A DNA stretch of 64,000 nucleotides from the NCBI GenBank assembly GCA_034440635.1, contig JAOTON010001355.1:372001-436000 (forward strand), in the 5' to 3' direction. The position numbers and the translations under genes are program-made. Source of the DNA: Lepas anatifera (Eukaryota > Arthropoda > Thecostraca > Lepadidae). A model generated the notes under the pieces. It did no database searches, had not been told where the DNA came from, and saw only the letters and a list, made by a program, of their open reading frames with translations. Shown here piece by piece: positions 23,751 through 35,606 of this stretch (positions are counted from its first letter, which is position 1; each line of letters opens with the position of its first letter).

Positions 23751-24312
23751 GCAAGACCCACAACACCTGTTTAAAGATTTTATTTGTGCCAGAACATCAG
23801 ATTTTCGGAAAAATAAAACGAGTTAAGCGCAGAACTGACTGTTCTCCGTAGCAGTACCAACAATAATGCCTGTTCTTCGCCGCAGACGCCAGCTTAAGTG
23901 AGGCTCTCTATCATCTCTTAAAAAAAACGTATTTGAATAATGTCAAGTGGGCTCTAAACGAGCGATCACCGCCATAACAGAAAGAAATTGATAATAAGCG
24001 TACCATCTTCAGTCAACGTTCCAACCTTCAAGTAACGTCAGTCATTTATCACTTCAAAATCATGCTTCTCAGCTTTTGAATTGTACGTATTTCTATTGAA
24101 TTCATCGCTCTGCAACAAAGAACACCATCAACATCAGGCTCCGCACCTTCCCTGCTTCAGTCACTGTGCTTTCAAGGAAAGATGAGAAAAGATAAGCGTA
24201 ATGTGTTTTTTTGTTTTATTCCAGTTGAGTTCAATTCGCAGATAAAAAACTGTTATGCGTGTATGCTGGGATTCTGGAGAGACGCGGCGAGAAACAGACG
24301 TACAACACCGGG

Positions 24313-24406
24313 TCTGGGCAGTACAGTCGGTTAACGCGCGCGGTCGCCTCGATCTATGCCATTCTGTATGTGCAGGGTGTCGTGGGTTCGGGCCCAACCC
24401 TGAGGC
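24313..24406 (+). repeat. tRNA-derived SINE-like sequence
   Basis: Plus-strand A box (GCAGTACAGTCGGTTAACGC) and B box (GTGGGTTCGGGCCCAAC) lie about 70 bases apart. The B-box stem pairs well, but no acceptor stem closes the molecule, so this is a SINE head rather than a tRNA gene. The 3' tail could not be delimited. Confidence 0.5.
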
Positions 24407-24439
24407 AGGATTTGGCCCCCTGCCCCATCTCAAGCTAGC

Positions 24440-25039
24440 GCATTCCCTTTCCCTCCGACGTCGTATAACATCAGCAGCTGGTGCTTCCTTGAACCCGACA
24501 AAATATATAAACACGAGTATCAGTTAGCAGGATATTAGTTGGCGCATCTTCTCGAATTCGAGACAGAAAATTGAGGAAATTGAGGAAAACTAGGCCGGCG
24601 CTCATGCAGTTACCAATAATTTATCAAGCATCTATTACACTGATATTCCACTGCGCAGGGCTGTTCCCGAATACATAATCACTGAAGTTCTTCAAGTTTC
24701 CATCTCGGATTCGAGGAGATAGGCCAAATGATATTTCGCCGCCCTACGATGAAGACGAAACGTCATTCATATCACCGAAGGCTCTCCAGATTTGTGTGCA
24801 GTATCGCACTCCATCCAGAGTCCGAGGAAAACGCGACAATCATCAACATACCTATTGACTTCCATGGCCTAGTTATCAAAGTGGAACGTCAGATAAGACT
24901 GTTTGACCCTCTTCAAACTAAATAAGGCATTCCTGCATGAAATACATTAGAAATGGATACAATTACTGTAAGGGTAATCGCCACACTTGAACAAGTTTGA
25001 AACATTATCTGCCTACATACTATTGAGATAATTTGAGCA
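24440..25039. other. Unassigned DNA
   Basis: No supported feature. Confidence 0.35.
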
Positions 25040-26069
25040 TTAACCCGCACCCCACCGGAGGTCCGGCGCCACCTTCGCCCCACGGGGGGGCCACAGATTG
25101 TCCCCCTCTGACTCCGAAAATATGGGGGTTGGCGCAAATCTGCAAAGTGCATTAAAAATCCTTGCGTGAATTCAGTAAGAAATTATTTCGCATGTTTAAG
25201 CACTCAGGTCAATGGTTTGACCTCCAGAGGTCAAGAAAAGTCACGATAGGCTATTTTCACTCAAATATGCAATGCTTAAGAAAACTGGGCATAACTCTTA
25301 TGCCACTGGAGCTATTGAGATCTGGTAAAGTACGTTTGATAGGAAATTTCCAGTACTTTTTCCGCTATGTGGAACGTAAAGACCTCCCGCCAGTGGTTTC
25401 ACCTCCAGAGGTCACCTCGTGACCTAATATGACGTGAGGTCATGACAGGTCAGAAAGTGATCTTGTCGTACATCAAATGAAAGCCAGTGACATACACGAT
25501 GGTGTTTGTTTCAGCGCTATAGCTTAGTTAGGTCAAAAGTTATTGTCAAAATACTGTTTTTGACCCCTGGTGACCTTGGATGACCTTGGAAAAGTCAATG
25601 GGCTAATATGACCCCTGGGATCCATGAAAGGGTGTCTAAAAAAAGCTGTTCTGAGCAGTCCGAGTATTTGCAATCCTTTTTGTGACTTTTAGATCATAAG
25701 ACAGCTTTTCCCCATGCTTTTCCAATGGGAGAGGTCGCCTCGTGACCTAACCTCAGGTCACGAAATCGAAAAAATCCCGGATATACACGTTGTAGACCCT
25801 GGAGGGGTCATGAAGTGTAGCAAGTTTCAAATCGATCGACTAAGAAATGTAGCTCTTATAGAGCTTCAAATTTGAAGTGAGGTGACCTTGGTTGACCTCG
25901 TCTGGTGACCTGACCTTGGGTGACCCGCAGTAAACATTTTCAGGGATGGTGGGAAAATTATGAGGTGAGAGATAGAGCCCTCAACCGCGGTGCTGTCTCT
26001 CGTCGTGCTCCTGCTATCTCGAAAAAACCTTATGGGGGCCATCGATGCCCCCGGTGGGGCGAGGGTTAA
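25040..26069. mobile_element. ~1.03-kb TTAA-type element (copy A)
   Basis: It begins TTAA-CCCGCACCCCACCGG and ends CCGGTGGGGCGAGGG-TTAA, giving inverted repeats and a TTAA target duplication. The interior is dense in AGGTCA/TGACCT hexamers. An inverted copy lies at 47.53-48.56 kb. No coding capacity was seen. Confidence 0.88.
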
Positions 26070-26621
26070 TGCCCTATATAAGGCCTCCGTCTGCATTAGG
26101 CCTTGATAATACCCATCTTAAACGAATAAGCCATGGCAAATTGTTCTAAAGGCGAGATTGATTACCCCTAACCCATTCCAGACACCAGACAATCACGCAT
26201 GATTTAAACACCTTTGCAATAATCAACATTCACCTCAAGGGCGTTTCAGTGTGCGTTGTCATTTTGCTATAAGCCGTGCAGCGCAATGTATGAGAAAATT
26301 TCAACAGCAGTCCGTACACATGTATCATGAGGTCAAATCCACCAGGCCGAGAAATTCATCCCACTGACCGATACAAGAGGCAAGTCAGCCGATGTTCCCA
26401 GCGGTAGGCGCAGGTGCGCAAATTGGGCTCAGTTAGCGTTCGTTTTCAACGCCAGCTGACCATGACGCTGGTGACGTCACAGGGTCACGCAGGTCAGAGG
26501 GTCAGAGGAGGCAGAGGTCACCAGCGGCCAGTAACGCTGTAGTCACGACTCAGCTTATCCAGTGCAGGTCAATCGGAAGGCGACCGACCACCAGTAGAGC
26601 TAGTGCAAGGATGCAGCGGAG

Positions 26622-26771
26622 GTGTCATTCAGGGTCAATTGTCATCAAGCGCTCGGCGCAGCTTTAGTCTTATGGACATCGCTCTGGTGCGCAATTGTGT
26701 TCCCGCACCAAACTAATCCCATATTAGCCTTAGGCGAGTGGCTATCAATGTCAAAACATGGCCTCCCTGCT
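26622..26771 (+). CDS. Candidate first coding exon with signal peptide
   Basis: Fifty codons from ATG to a good donor (CCTGCT followed by GTAAGTAGT). The start has a hydrophobic core (ALGAALVLWTSLWCAIVF) typical of a signal peptide, then HQTNPILALGEWLSMS. The stretch after the core loosely resembles the start of arthropod DM4/12-type secreted proteins, but this is weak. An earlier out-of-frame ATG at 26611 is a point against. No downstream exon was found. Confidence 0.28.
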
Positions 26772-26855
26772 GTAAGTAGTGCCGCATTTCTTTTGGTTCA
26801 ATTGATGAATCGAGCCGGACCGCAGGGCACAAACCTGACCACCTCCTGGGTGTAA

Positions 26856-27317
26856 GTGCTTACACACGCTCCAACCGAGAGTGAGCACGATCTCGCGTGC
26901 CTCGCAGCAGGTTCGCGAACAAGCTGTCGGCTGCTTATGACGCCAGAGTGATGCGATGGCGTGGCTAATACTGCGCTCGCTGTCAGTGCCGCGGCCTGCT
27001 GGGCCATATTCCAGTGCGGGAAACTTGAATAGTGTCCAAGCCTCAGCCGATGCTACACTATTTATTTAAATAAGGTCAAGTTCAAATAGGTAGGTAATAA
27101 TTTTCCAGAAAGCAGGCCCTCAGCTATCAATTAAGCTGCCGCGGAAGCTGATCGCTGCCGGTTCAAGAGCAGCGGAAACGTCCTACTTTGTAATGTATGC
27201 AGAGTCTACTTTGTAAGCACAACAGAGCGCCAAACAATATCATTGTTCATGTGATATCTGTGTATGGTTCAGGCTGGCGCAGATACACGTATATAACAAG
27301 GTGTGTATATGTGTATA

Positions 27318-27358
<41 letters not shown>

Positions 27359-27703
27359 TATAACAAGGTAACAAGGTATATATAATAAGGTACAACACAA
27401 TGCCCGGGCACCGAAATTTCACGACAGGGTTCACAGTAGGTTGAACACATTGTAGTAAGATACTGACTTGCATGTAGAGCGGGGAATAGAAACTCAATCC
27501 CAGGGCTTCCGCAAATGACATCGTGAACTTGAAGGTAAGAGTTACTGACACAATGGCATACTTACAAGGGTGTGCGCAATATGATCTACAGACTACACGG
27601 AAACAAATCATTTCGGAAAACTAAGCCAGGACTCCACCGGAAGAAGTGCGGTCAGTCACAACGGCTCGACCCCTGGCTACAGAATCTCTGGGGGAAAGGA
27701 ATT
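26856..27703. other. Unassigned DNA with one microsatellite
   Basis: Apart from the (TA)n tract near 27.34 kb, no gene or repeat was recognised before the inverted repeat begins. Confidence 0.4.
27321..27362. repeat. (TA)n microsatellite
   Basis: About 20 TA units with a single TACA interruption. Confidence 0.93.
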
Positions 27704-27929
27704 ATGCATATTAGACCAAGTCGTCAGAAAATAATTTCCGATTTCGAATTGAGAGTAGTGATATTATTATGTCATGATATGTTGTAAACATGATGCAAGC
27801 AAAACAAATCCGGTGAATCTACGTTTAATGGGCGCGGAACGGCCTTTTCTGAAGGCATGTTTTCAGTAGCATGGCGTTGAAGTCTCCATTGACTTCACAA
27901 TGCATTGTTGTCAGTATCCTTGCAGCACG
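27704..27929 (+). repeat. Inverted repeat, left arm, outer part
   Basis: From TTAGACCAAGTCGTCAG to GTATCCTTGCAGCACG, this is the reverse complement of about 32.56-32.77 kb with scattered differences. A LINE insertion separates it from the rest of the left arm. Confidence 0.9.
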
Positions 27930-30128
27930 TTCAAATTAACGGTAAATTGTCCCAGCCATATAGAATAGAGCGTGGTCTAAGACAAGGGTGTCCAACAAGC
28001 TGTCTGCTCTTTTTGTTGTTTCGAGCCCCTTTTAGAACACATTAGAAAATGTGATGCAGTTAAAGGCATCAACTTCGATCAGACGACAATAAAAATGTCT
28101 TGCTATGCTGATGACGTGACCCTTGTTTTAGACGGAAGTATAACTTCATTATCAGAGTCGTTAAATATGTTTGACAAATTCAGAACAATATCCGGCTTGG
28201 GGCTTAACCATCAGAAAACGGAGGGCCTTTGGATTGGCAAAGAAGCTAAAAACAAACAGCCAATTTGCCCTGAGTTTAAATTCAATGGCCAAATCATCCC
28301 ATTGAGATCCTCGGGGTAACAATTTCGAATGACCGTTTTCTAGACGTTTGCAAGATAAACTATGAGAACAAGTTCAGCAAAGTGAAAGCACGTCTGACTC
28401 CATGGAATGGAAAGGGACTGACCCCTTTCGGGAGGATTCATTTGCTCAAGAGTGAATTTATGTCACAATTGGTGTATCTTATGTCAGTTCTTCCAGCCCC
28501 TCCACAAGATTTCATAAAACAAGTCGAGAGTGCGATTTTTCGTTTCATACGGGGAGGAAAGAGAGATAAGATTAAGAGAGCTACATTAAAATCAAAATAT
28601 AAAAATGGGGGTTTGTCGGTTCCAGATATCTTAATTCAGTCAAGAAGTTTGAAAATAGCTTGGGTACGAAAGTTCTTGGATGACAACAACAGGGCGAAAT
28701 GGAAAGAAGTGGTCAAAAAGAAATTATGTTTCAACGAAAACACCTCCATTTTCCACTGCAACAGCAGTGATAAAGTGATAAAACATTTCGTAAGAAACGA
28801 TTTTTGGGCAGAAACATGTTCGGCCTGGTTAGCAGTTGCGGCGAGCAGCATGGAAAACGGAGGTCAGATACTCGACCAGGTCATTTGGGCGAACAAACGA
28901 ATGAACTTAGAAAGTAATCAAACCTTGAGGAGAAAACGTCTGATTGACAGTGGTCTGGTAAAGATTATGGACCTATATAACAGATCTGGCAGAGTCCTAC
29001 TAACCTCAAACGAGGTAAGTCGAAAATTTAACATACATCCGATGTCTGCGCACGCAATCATGAGGAAAATACCTGATGACTGGAAAAGGCAGTTACACAT
29101 TGATAGGCCTGAAATGAATGAACCAAACGCAAATTTCGAACTAATACGAGAGGTACAAAAAGTGGCAAGTTGGACATACAATAAAATGATATGCTCACAA
29201 CCCCTCATAGAGACCGAGAAATGTCATAAGAAATGGCAAGAAGATATTGGCGTAAGTGAGCCAGTGCAATGGCCGTCCGTGTATGAAAATTTGCACCTGA
29301 CCTCAAGCGATGCAAAGTTAAAATGGCTTCAATATCAGTGCTTAAAAAGAACCCTCCCAACTAACCGATTACTGTATTTATACGAACTATCAGAAAGCGA
29401 CAAATGCAGGTTTTGTCCAATGTATTCTGAAAGCATTCTGCATACTTTTTGGCACTGTCAATCCGTTCGCACGCTGTGGTTCGAGGTACGAGACCTATTA
29501 GTTCTGCAGGATAATATATCGTGTGCAGATGTTTTTCTTGGCATTAAACTCCAAAACAGAGAAAGAATGCAGCAGGTAAACACGGTTCTCATGCTGAATA
29601 AAGAATATATTTGGAAGCAAAGAGCTCGTGGTAATAGCCTAGCTATTACTAATCTAAAAATATATTTGACAGAATACATTAAAATTGAAAAATATATATC
29701 GAAAATAACTGATAAGAGTCAACAGTTCGATGACCAGTGGGGTAACTTCACTGAACGCCTGCGAGAGCGACAGCGATGAAGCACGAAAAATCAATGCACG
29801 GCGAAACCCACACTGGTCGCATCCATGCACTCGGGCTAGTTCACTAGCACGCCTGGCAGCACGCACACGCATGCATACCCAGCCTGCACACAACTCACCA
29901 CGTTCACACCCTACCCCCACCGCCTCACACGCACACACATACACCAACGGCATCAGTGTTGATGTGAAAGTTTCAGTGTGCACTTCGGTGCGATACGGCG
30001 CACTTGCGGTGACTGGGTATCTGTCTTGAGCTGTTACGTCTCGTGTAGTCTCGCAAAGTGCACCCGCCATTCAGATGACCCTCCTGTGATGTCTGCCATA
30101 GTGCAAATACACGAATTACACGAAAAAA
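27930..30128 (+). mobile_element. 5'-truncated LINE inserted in the inverted repeat
   Basis: The element starts inside the reverse transcriptase domain and ends in a short A run (ACACGAAAAAA). The 16-bp sequence GTATCCTTGCAGCACG occurs on both sides (27914-27929 and 30129-30144). The opposite arm at 32.55 kb has the uninterrupted site. This is a classic target-primed insertion with 5' truncation. Confidence 0.93.
27931..29779 (+). pseudogene. LINE ORF2 fragment (reverse transcriptase, L1/Tx1-like)
   Basis: Encodes the C-terminal part of a non-LTR retrotransposon polymerase. The motif IERGLRQGCPTSCLL comes first, then the catalytic YADD (28104-28115) in CYADDVTLV, the thumb-like region (WNGKGLTPFGRIHLLKSE, GGKRDKIKRATLKSKY, GGLSVPDI), and a late zinc-finger-like motif C-x2-C-x8-H-x4-C (CRFCPMYSESILH). 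The spacing and phrases resemble the L1/Tx1 group; clade assignment is inference. Reading frame changes near 28020 and 28302 break it, and the endonuclease end is missing through truncation. It is inactive. The last ~350 bases of the element are a GC-rich 3' UTR. Confidence 0.9.
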
Positions 30129-30326
30129 GTATCCTTGCAGCACGGTAACTTGGTTACCAACATCAAAACTTCGAATCTTTTTGTAGCCAGGCGGATGCAC
30201 TGGATACCCGGGCAGCTGCTGAGAGGCCAAGGCACCCTCTGGTCCTTTCCTGGTCACCCCCTTGTATCGAAGATAGGTGGATTTCTCGAGTTTTGAGCCT
30301 TTTACAACTTTGGCAATTGTTGACGT

Positions 30327-30778
30327 TTAAAGGGAATGTGGCACCTTGGTCGAATCCTGGAATTTAGTGTACTTAGGGATACTTTTAGCCGAAAATCATG
30401 GAACCATCCCTGATTTATCTGAAAAATGTACAATAAGCTCAATATTTTGATTTTTAAAATGCACCTCTAGGGGAAAAAATATCTCCCTGTGGATGATGTC
30501 ATGATCTGGTAACCACTACCATATTCAATAGGCTTCAAGGGCTTCGATTAGCTTATACTCACCGTGACGTCAGCATATGTCGGCACACCAACAACTGACA
30601 ACTGTGGCCTGCTGCTCAGGGTGCATGAGGGTTACATTTCAGGTAGGTTTTAGCTTTTATCTACGGAAGCTTCGAGTTTCAAGACAAATCAGATATTGAG
30701 TACCGGGTTTTCCGGCATGCTTTACAACTTGGCTATCTTAGTCAAAATCACGTTATAAAGGTGCCAGATTCCCTTTAA
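30327..30778. mobile_element. ~450-bp TTAA MITE family (copy 3)
   Basis: Complete 452-bp copy with TTAA on both sides and ends AGGGAATGTGGCACCTT and AAGGTGCCAGATTCCCT. It sits in the left arm of the inverted repeat and is mirrored by copy 4. Confidence 0.93.
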
Positions 30779-30857
30779 CAACTCACCAATCTTTTGGATT
30801 ACACGGTGTCGCAACTCTCATCCTGTTGGGAGGGATAGTCAGGCTGTCCTCATTCAC

Positions 30858-30930
30858 TGTCCTTGCCGGGGATTGGAACCCGGAACCTATGGTGCAGGAC
30901 ACAGATGTGCTGCCTACTGCAACACAGCAC
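30858..30930 (-). repeat. tRNA-derived SINE-like sequence (left arm)
   Basis: On the minus strand there is a strong B box (CCGGGTTCCAATCCCCGG, a perfect stem) and an A-box-like GTTGCAGTAGGCAGCAC. The acceptor ends do not pair, so it is not a functional tRNA gene. Confidence 0.5.
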
Positions 30931-31109
30931 CCCCCCTTCACCCTTTAATAGCTTTGGCTGGTCAGCTGCTTGAGCTTTTTCTCTAGTTGAGCACCTACTC
31001 AGATTTGTGTCTGGCTACGAGCGTGGTTTGTATGTGGGACCTTGGAGTAAGACAGTGTAGTAATGTAATAATCAAATGATCAGACTGAAGGCTGAAGGTA
31101 TGCTATCCT

Positions 31110-31349
31110 GTGCTCACTCTGAGCCTTTCTCACGAGGAGATCAAGATGTTCCAGACTACTTCCAAGGAAGTTGTTGACTTACTCGTTCATGGTCAGGGCG
31201 TGGAACTGTGTGTGAAGGAGGTAATGGCCGACTCCGAGGCTGTGTTCGAATACGACATGAAGGACGGGTTCATCAGGGCTAGGCTTACTCACAGGCAGAT
31301 GACCGGCAGAGTGAGGCCCGAGAAAGACCACGCAATGGTCTGCTTATAG
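31110..31349 (+). CDS. Unidentified 79-codon frame in the loop of the inverted repeat
   Basis: Open frame with coding-like composition, lying almost wholly in the single-copy loop between the two arms. It reads HEEIKMFQTTSKEVVDLL and then EYDMKDGFIRARLTHRQM, and is rich in charged residues. A possible acceptor (CCTTTCTCACGAG) sits just before GAGATCAAG, so it may be a terminal exon rather than a gene starting at the ATG. I do not recognise the family. Confidence 0.3.
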   Translation: MLTLSLSHEEIKMFQTTSKEVVDLLVHGQGVELCVKEVMADSEAVFEYDMKDGFIRARLTHRQMTGRVRPEKDHAMVCL

Positions 31350-31758
31350 AAAAAATGGTTAACAAGTAAAGCTTATGTCTAACTTACTACGGAGTCGATG
31401 TGTATTGTGTCATTTGTGTAGGATATTCGAGTGCCAGGTCATCTGCAAATATATGATGGTGATTAAGACATACTCACAGCATTAAGCTTGCATCAAACAA
31501 ATAAATACGCCAAACGAATAGAATTAGTCGTCAGTCCGGTTTCTTTCAGAACTGTGTGTCTCAAAATGTCCATGTCACAGGATAGCATACCTACAGCCCC
31601 CAGCCTGTTCATGTGATTATTACATTACTACATTGTCCTACACCAAGGTCTCACATACAAACCACGCTCGTAGCCACACCCAAATCTGAGTAGGTGCCCA
31701 ACTAGAGAAAAAGCTCAAGCAGCTGACCAGCCAAAGCTATTAAAGGGTGAAGGGGGGG

Positions 31759-31833
31759 GTGCTGAGTTGCAGTAGGCAGCACATCTGTGTCCTGCACCAT
31801 AGATTTCGGGTTCCAATCCCCGGCAAGGACAGT
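31759..31833 (+). repeat. tRNA-derived SINE-like sequence (right arm)
   Basis: Mirror copy of the left-arm tRNA-like sequence, with the B box TCGGGTTCCAATCCCCGG. Confidence 0.5.
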
Positions 31834-31910
31834 GAATGAGGACAGCCTGACCATTCCTCCCAACAGGATGAGAGTTGCGACACCGTATAATCCAAGAGGT
31901 TGGTGCGTCG

Positions 31911-32367
31911 TTAAAGGGAATGAGGCACCTTTATAACGTGATTTTGACTGACATAGCCAAGTTTTAAAGCATGCCGGAAAACCCGGTACTCAATATCTTA
32001 TTTGTCTTGAAACTCGAAGCTTCCGTAGATAAAAGCTAAAACCTACCTGAAATGTACCCCTCATGTACCATGAGAAGCAGGCCACAGTTGTCAGTTGTTG
32101 GTGTGACGACATATGCTGACGTCACGGTGAGTATCAGCCAATCGAAGCCCTTGAAGCCTATTGAATATGGTAGTGGTTACCAGATCATGACATCATCCAC
32201 TGGCAGATATTTATTTTTCCCGTAGAGGTGCATTTTTAAAAATCAAAATATTGAGCTTATTGTACATTTTTTCAGAGAAATCATGGAGAGTTCCATGATT
32301 TTCGGCTAAAAGTATCCCTAATTACACTAAATTCCAGGATTCGACCAAGGCGCCACATTCCCTTTAA
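31911..32367. mobile_element. ~450-bp TTAA MITE family (copy 4)
   Basis: Complete 457-bp copy in opposite orientation to copy 3, flanked by TTAA, in the right arm of the inverted repeat. Confidence 0.93.
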
Positions 32368-32776
32368 ACGTCAACAATTGCCCAAAGTTGTTAAGGTTCA
32401 AAACTCGAGAAATCCCCCCTATCTTCAAAACAAGAGGGTGACCAGGAGAGGGCCAGAGGGTGCCTAGACCTCTCAGCAACTGCCCGGGTATCCAGTGCAT
32501 CCGCCTGGCTACAAATAGATCCGACATTTTGATGTTGGTAACCAAGTTACCGTCCTGCAAGGATACTGACAACAATGCATTGTGAAGACAATGGAGACTT
32601 CAACGCCGTCCTACTGAAAACATGCCTTCAGAAAAGGCCGTTCTGCGCCCATTAAACGTAGATTCATCGGATTTGTTTTGCTTGCATCATGCTTGCAACA
32701 TATCATGACATGATAAAATTACTACTCTTAATCCGAAATCGGAAATTATTTTCTGACGACCTGGTCTAATGCATAT

Positions 32777-35441
32777 GGACCGTTCGGCCGGGGTCATGGA
32801 CTTCCAAAACACCACGCATTTGCATTTACTTTTTTGAGTTGCAACCGGAAACCGACATTTCCGGAAGTTCTTACTTCTCATAAATGTAATTTTCAAAACA
32901 GAAATCTTGTGAAAAGGAACCGAAGGGTATAGGAATCGGTAGCGGGAGGGGGGATGGGGGAGGCGTCCCACACCTGGCGACCCAGGGGGACCTTCCGCCA
33001 AATTTCTGGGACTTTACCTAAGTGCTGTGCATTTCATCACTATTATTTGCGTGGACCTATTCCAGTGCTTCCAATTCTAGTGGTAGTACAGCGCAGCAGC
33101 AGCGTTTTCAAAGGCAGCCGATAAGTTAAGACTTCGCCTCCCACCCTCCCCCAACACAGCCATCGCCAGTTCGGGATCCCCACCCCGAAGGAATGATTGT
33201 GCATTTATGTCTCATCCTGCACCGCCTGGCCTTATTCCGCATTCCGCTGCGCCGTGTTCCCATCAAACCTCCATCCAATCAACTCCGATATCCAAAATGA
33301 TAGCAAGAAAATAGACCATTTAACTGGAGATCTCCGAAGAAGTGGTATTTTTGTACCATGCTAAAGCCCACTGCCGCTCACTGCCCAGGCACCCCGATGA
33401 AACATTAAGACAGTGCTAAAAATATATAAAATGATTTGTTTCTCATTTTCAAGATTATACATTGGTTTATCTAGTTCATAAGTCTGTCAGAAGTCAAAAC
33501 AAATATTATATCACCCTATCTCTTCTTGTGTGATGGTTATTGACACCGTAACAAAGTCGGGCATCCCCTATGATTTCCCGAAATACACGCCCGCGTCCAT
33601 GGCCCCTTTTATCCAGCGGGTCCGAGCAAATGCGTCAGCATCGGCAAAGAAGTGCGCTGACGCAACATGTCCAAACCTTTTATAATGGGGCGGGTTTTTT
33701 TGTGAGACTTAACTCCTCAATGGCACAAAGCGCTCCCCTCCCGTCAAAATCACACTCTTCATATTTGGAATCCATGCTATGTTCCTTTCATGCACAAAGG
33801 GAAGTTCAACGTTTGTCCCGTTCTGACTGAATCCGGAAAGTTTTCAGATAGGAAGCAGCAAAGACACACCCCCCCCCCCAACACGGCTTTCAACGCCCAT
33901 GGGTCTAGGTTCACGGAGCCGAAAGGGATATAGATGGTGCAGAACTGCAGGAGCCCCTCGGTGGGTCGGTCCGTTACTTCCGATATCAAACCGACGATTA
34001 CAAGATGCTCACATCCACAATGTCATCCGTTAGCGTGGCATGGACGAATAACTCACGTGAAAGGGTTGAAGAGCCTACAGATACAACAGGCGCATGGCGC
34101 TAATTTACATAATCGCATCAGTTGGTGGTTAGTCCAGATGAGATGCAGCAGCACATCTGGTGGCCGGGAAGTCACCGATCCGTCACAGGCCGGACGTAAC
34201 AAAACGTCACGTGGGTGTAGCGTCACACCGCTAAACCGGCGTTACACCTTCCCAGAGGCATTGTATGCGCGCCGCTGGTAGCCGGCTGCCTCCCCAATGC
34301 CGTCTGGAGACCTTGGCAGTCCAAAATACAATACGTTACATAATCATTGAATGTATTTTCTGACCAAACAAAGTCACGTGTCACGGCAAGCGATATTTGC
34401 AAGGCAGCTTTATTCTTTGAAACACAGGATGGGGGCAACGCCGTACATGCGTCGTATTGTACCTTGTTCACAGGCAGATATTACAACAAAGAGAAGATGA
34501 ATAACACATTGTTTGAACATTACAACCGCTCTCCGGTTCTGCAAAATTGGCCAAAGACTGGCTATAATACCATCAGGCAGCCCACACGACTTTTGTGAAC
34601 ATTTCACATACAATAGTAATAACTTTCTCGACCTGAACAAAATCAGAAATTGCGAGGTCAAGCGAGTTGGTGCTTGCTGGGGAGCTTCAACATACCAGTT
34701 CATCACGAGTTGTGGAGCAAGCAAACCCAATAGTCAGGCTAGTTCAGATAGTAAAGAAACTAAGTTGTTTAGGGCCCGTGCAAAGAAACTTTTGCTTCAA
34801 TCACTTTTCACAGTACAAATGGGAACTGCACCATTGTGATCAAAGGCGCAAACGAACTTACACTTGAAGCCAAAAAATACAATAGTATGTAAAAAATCAC
34901 AAATAGGGGTGAGGACTTCTATAATGACGGGGTGAGAGGTGGCACTTAAATCTGAAACAATAGCAATAACCGCAGCATCCAGAGATAGTATAATATCAAG
35001 TGCCTTCACATAGGCCTGTTGAGTTGCTTTAAACCAAATTTAAATCTTTAGAATGAAAGCACGGACTTTTTTTAGGGATATCTAGACACTGCTTCGAAGT
35101 TTAATCAGGAGTGACCGGGCACCCCAAGAGATATAAATTCACACCCGTTATCTCCTGTGATCAGCGAGGATACATCCATCCCAATATTGAAACAGTAAAA
35201 AATAGTATTTAACATGAGCAAAACCATCAGATGCATACAAAAACCGACACCTCACCGATCCCATCGCTTTCGACAGCACGTCTGGGAGACCCTGAGTCCT
35301 TTCTGAACCTGACCAGGAGAAAAAACACCTTCTCCACACTTCAGCACACGAAAGCTGGCGAGATCCAGCGCCTGTGTTCTGAAGCCGGGGCACGCGAGCG
35401 GTTATGGTTTCTAACGTGGACAGCAGCGGCAGGCGGAGGCG
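32777..35441. other. Intergenic DNA downstream of TADA1
   Basis: No gene was recognised. It includes the likely 3' UTR of TADA1 next to 35441. Confidence 0.4.
35100..35105 (-). terminator. Possible poly(A) signal of TADA1
   Basis: ATTAAA on the minus strand, about 340 bases beyond the TADA1 stop codon. A weak, common hexamer; no stronger one is closer. Confidence 0.3.
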
Positions 35442-35606
35442 TCAGACCACCAGCGACCCCTCTGCCAACCGGTGTCGCAGCGTGGTGACCTGAGCGGCTA
35501 TCTGTTCCTGTTCCAGCTCTTCGGCGCTGGGGTGGTACAGCCGCGCCGCCACCCGCTCCTGCAGCTGACTCTGCAGCAGGTGGCACGGCAGCACCCCGTC
35601 GTGCAC
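35442..35606 (-). CDS. TADA1: TADA1 exon 8 (terminal)
   Basis: Encodes VHDGVLPCHLLQSQLQERV through the family motif LYHPSAEELEQEQ to the stop after GSLVV. The acceptor is GCGTTGCAG. A 21-bp minisatellite whose units resemble this acceptor lies immediately upstream and is open in the same frame. Confidence 0.93.
   Translation of the reverse strand: MHDGVLPCHLLQSQLQERVAARLYHPSAEELEQEQIAAQVTTLRHRLAEGSLVV

Larger units (their letters stand above)
30129..31112 (+). repeat. Inverted repeat, left arm, inner part
   Basis: Reverse complement of about 31.58-32.56 kb. It includes a complete 450-bp TTAA MITE and a tRNA-like sequence, each mirrored in the right arm. The arm ends at TATGCTATCCTGTG. Confidence 0.92.
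31576..32776 (-). repeat. Inverted repeat, right arm (uninterrupted)
   Basis: About 1.2 kb, reverse complementary to the two left-arm segments with small differences. It shows the pre-insertion sequence of the LINE target. The 463-bp loop lies between the arms. Confidence 0.92.

Noticed and set aside
30858..31833. Two tRNA-like sequences considered as tRNA genes
   Set aside because: B boxes are good but acceptor stems do not pair; they fit tRNA-derived SINE heads duplicated with the inverted repeat.
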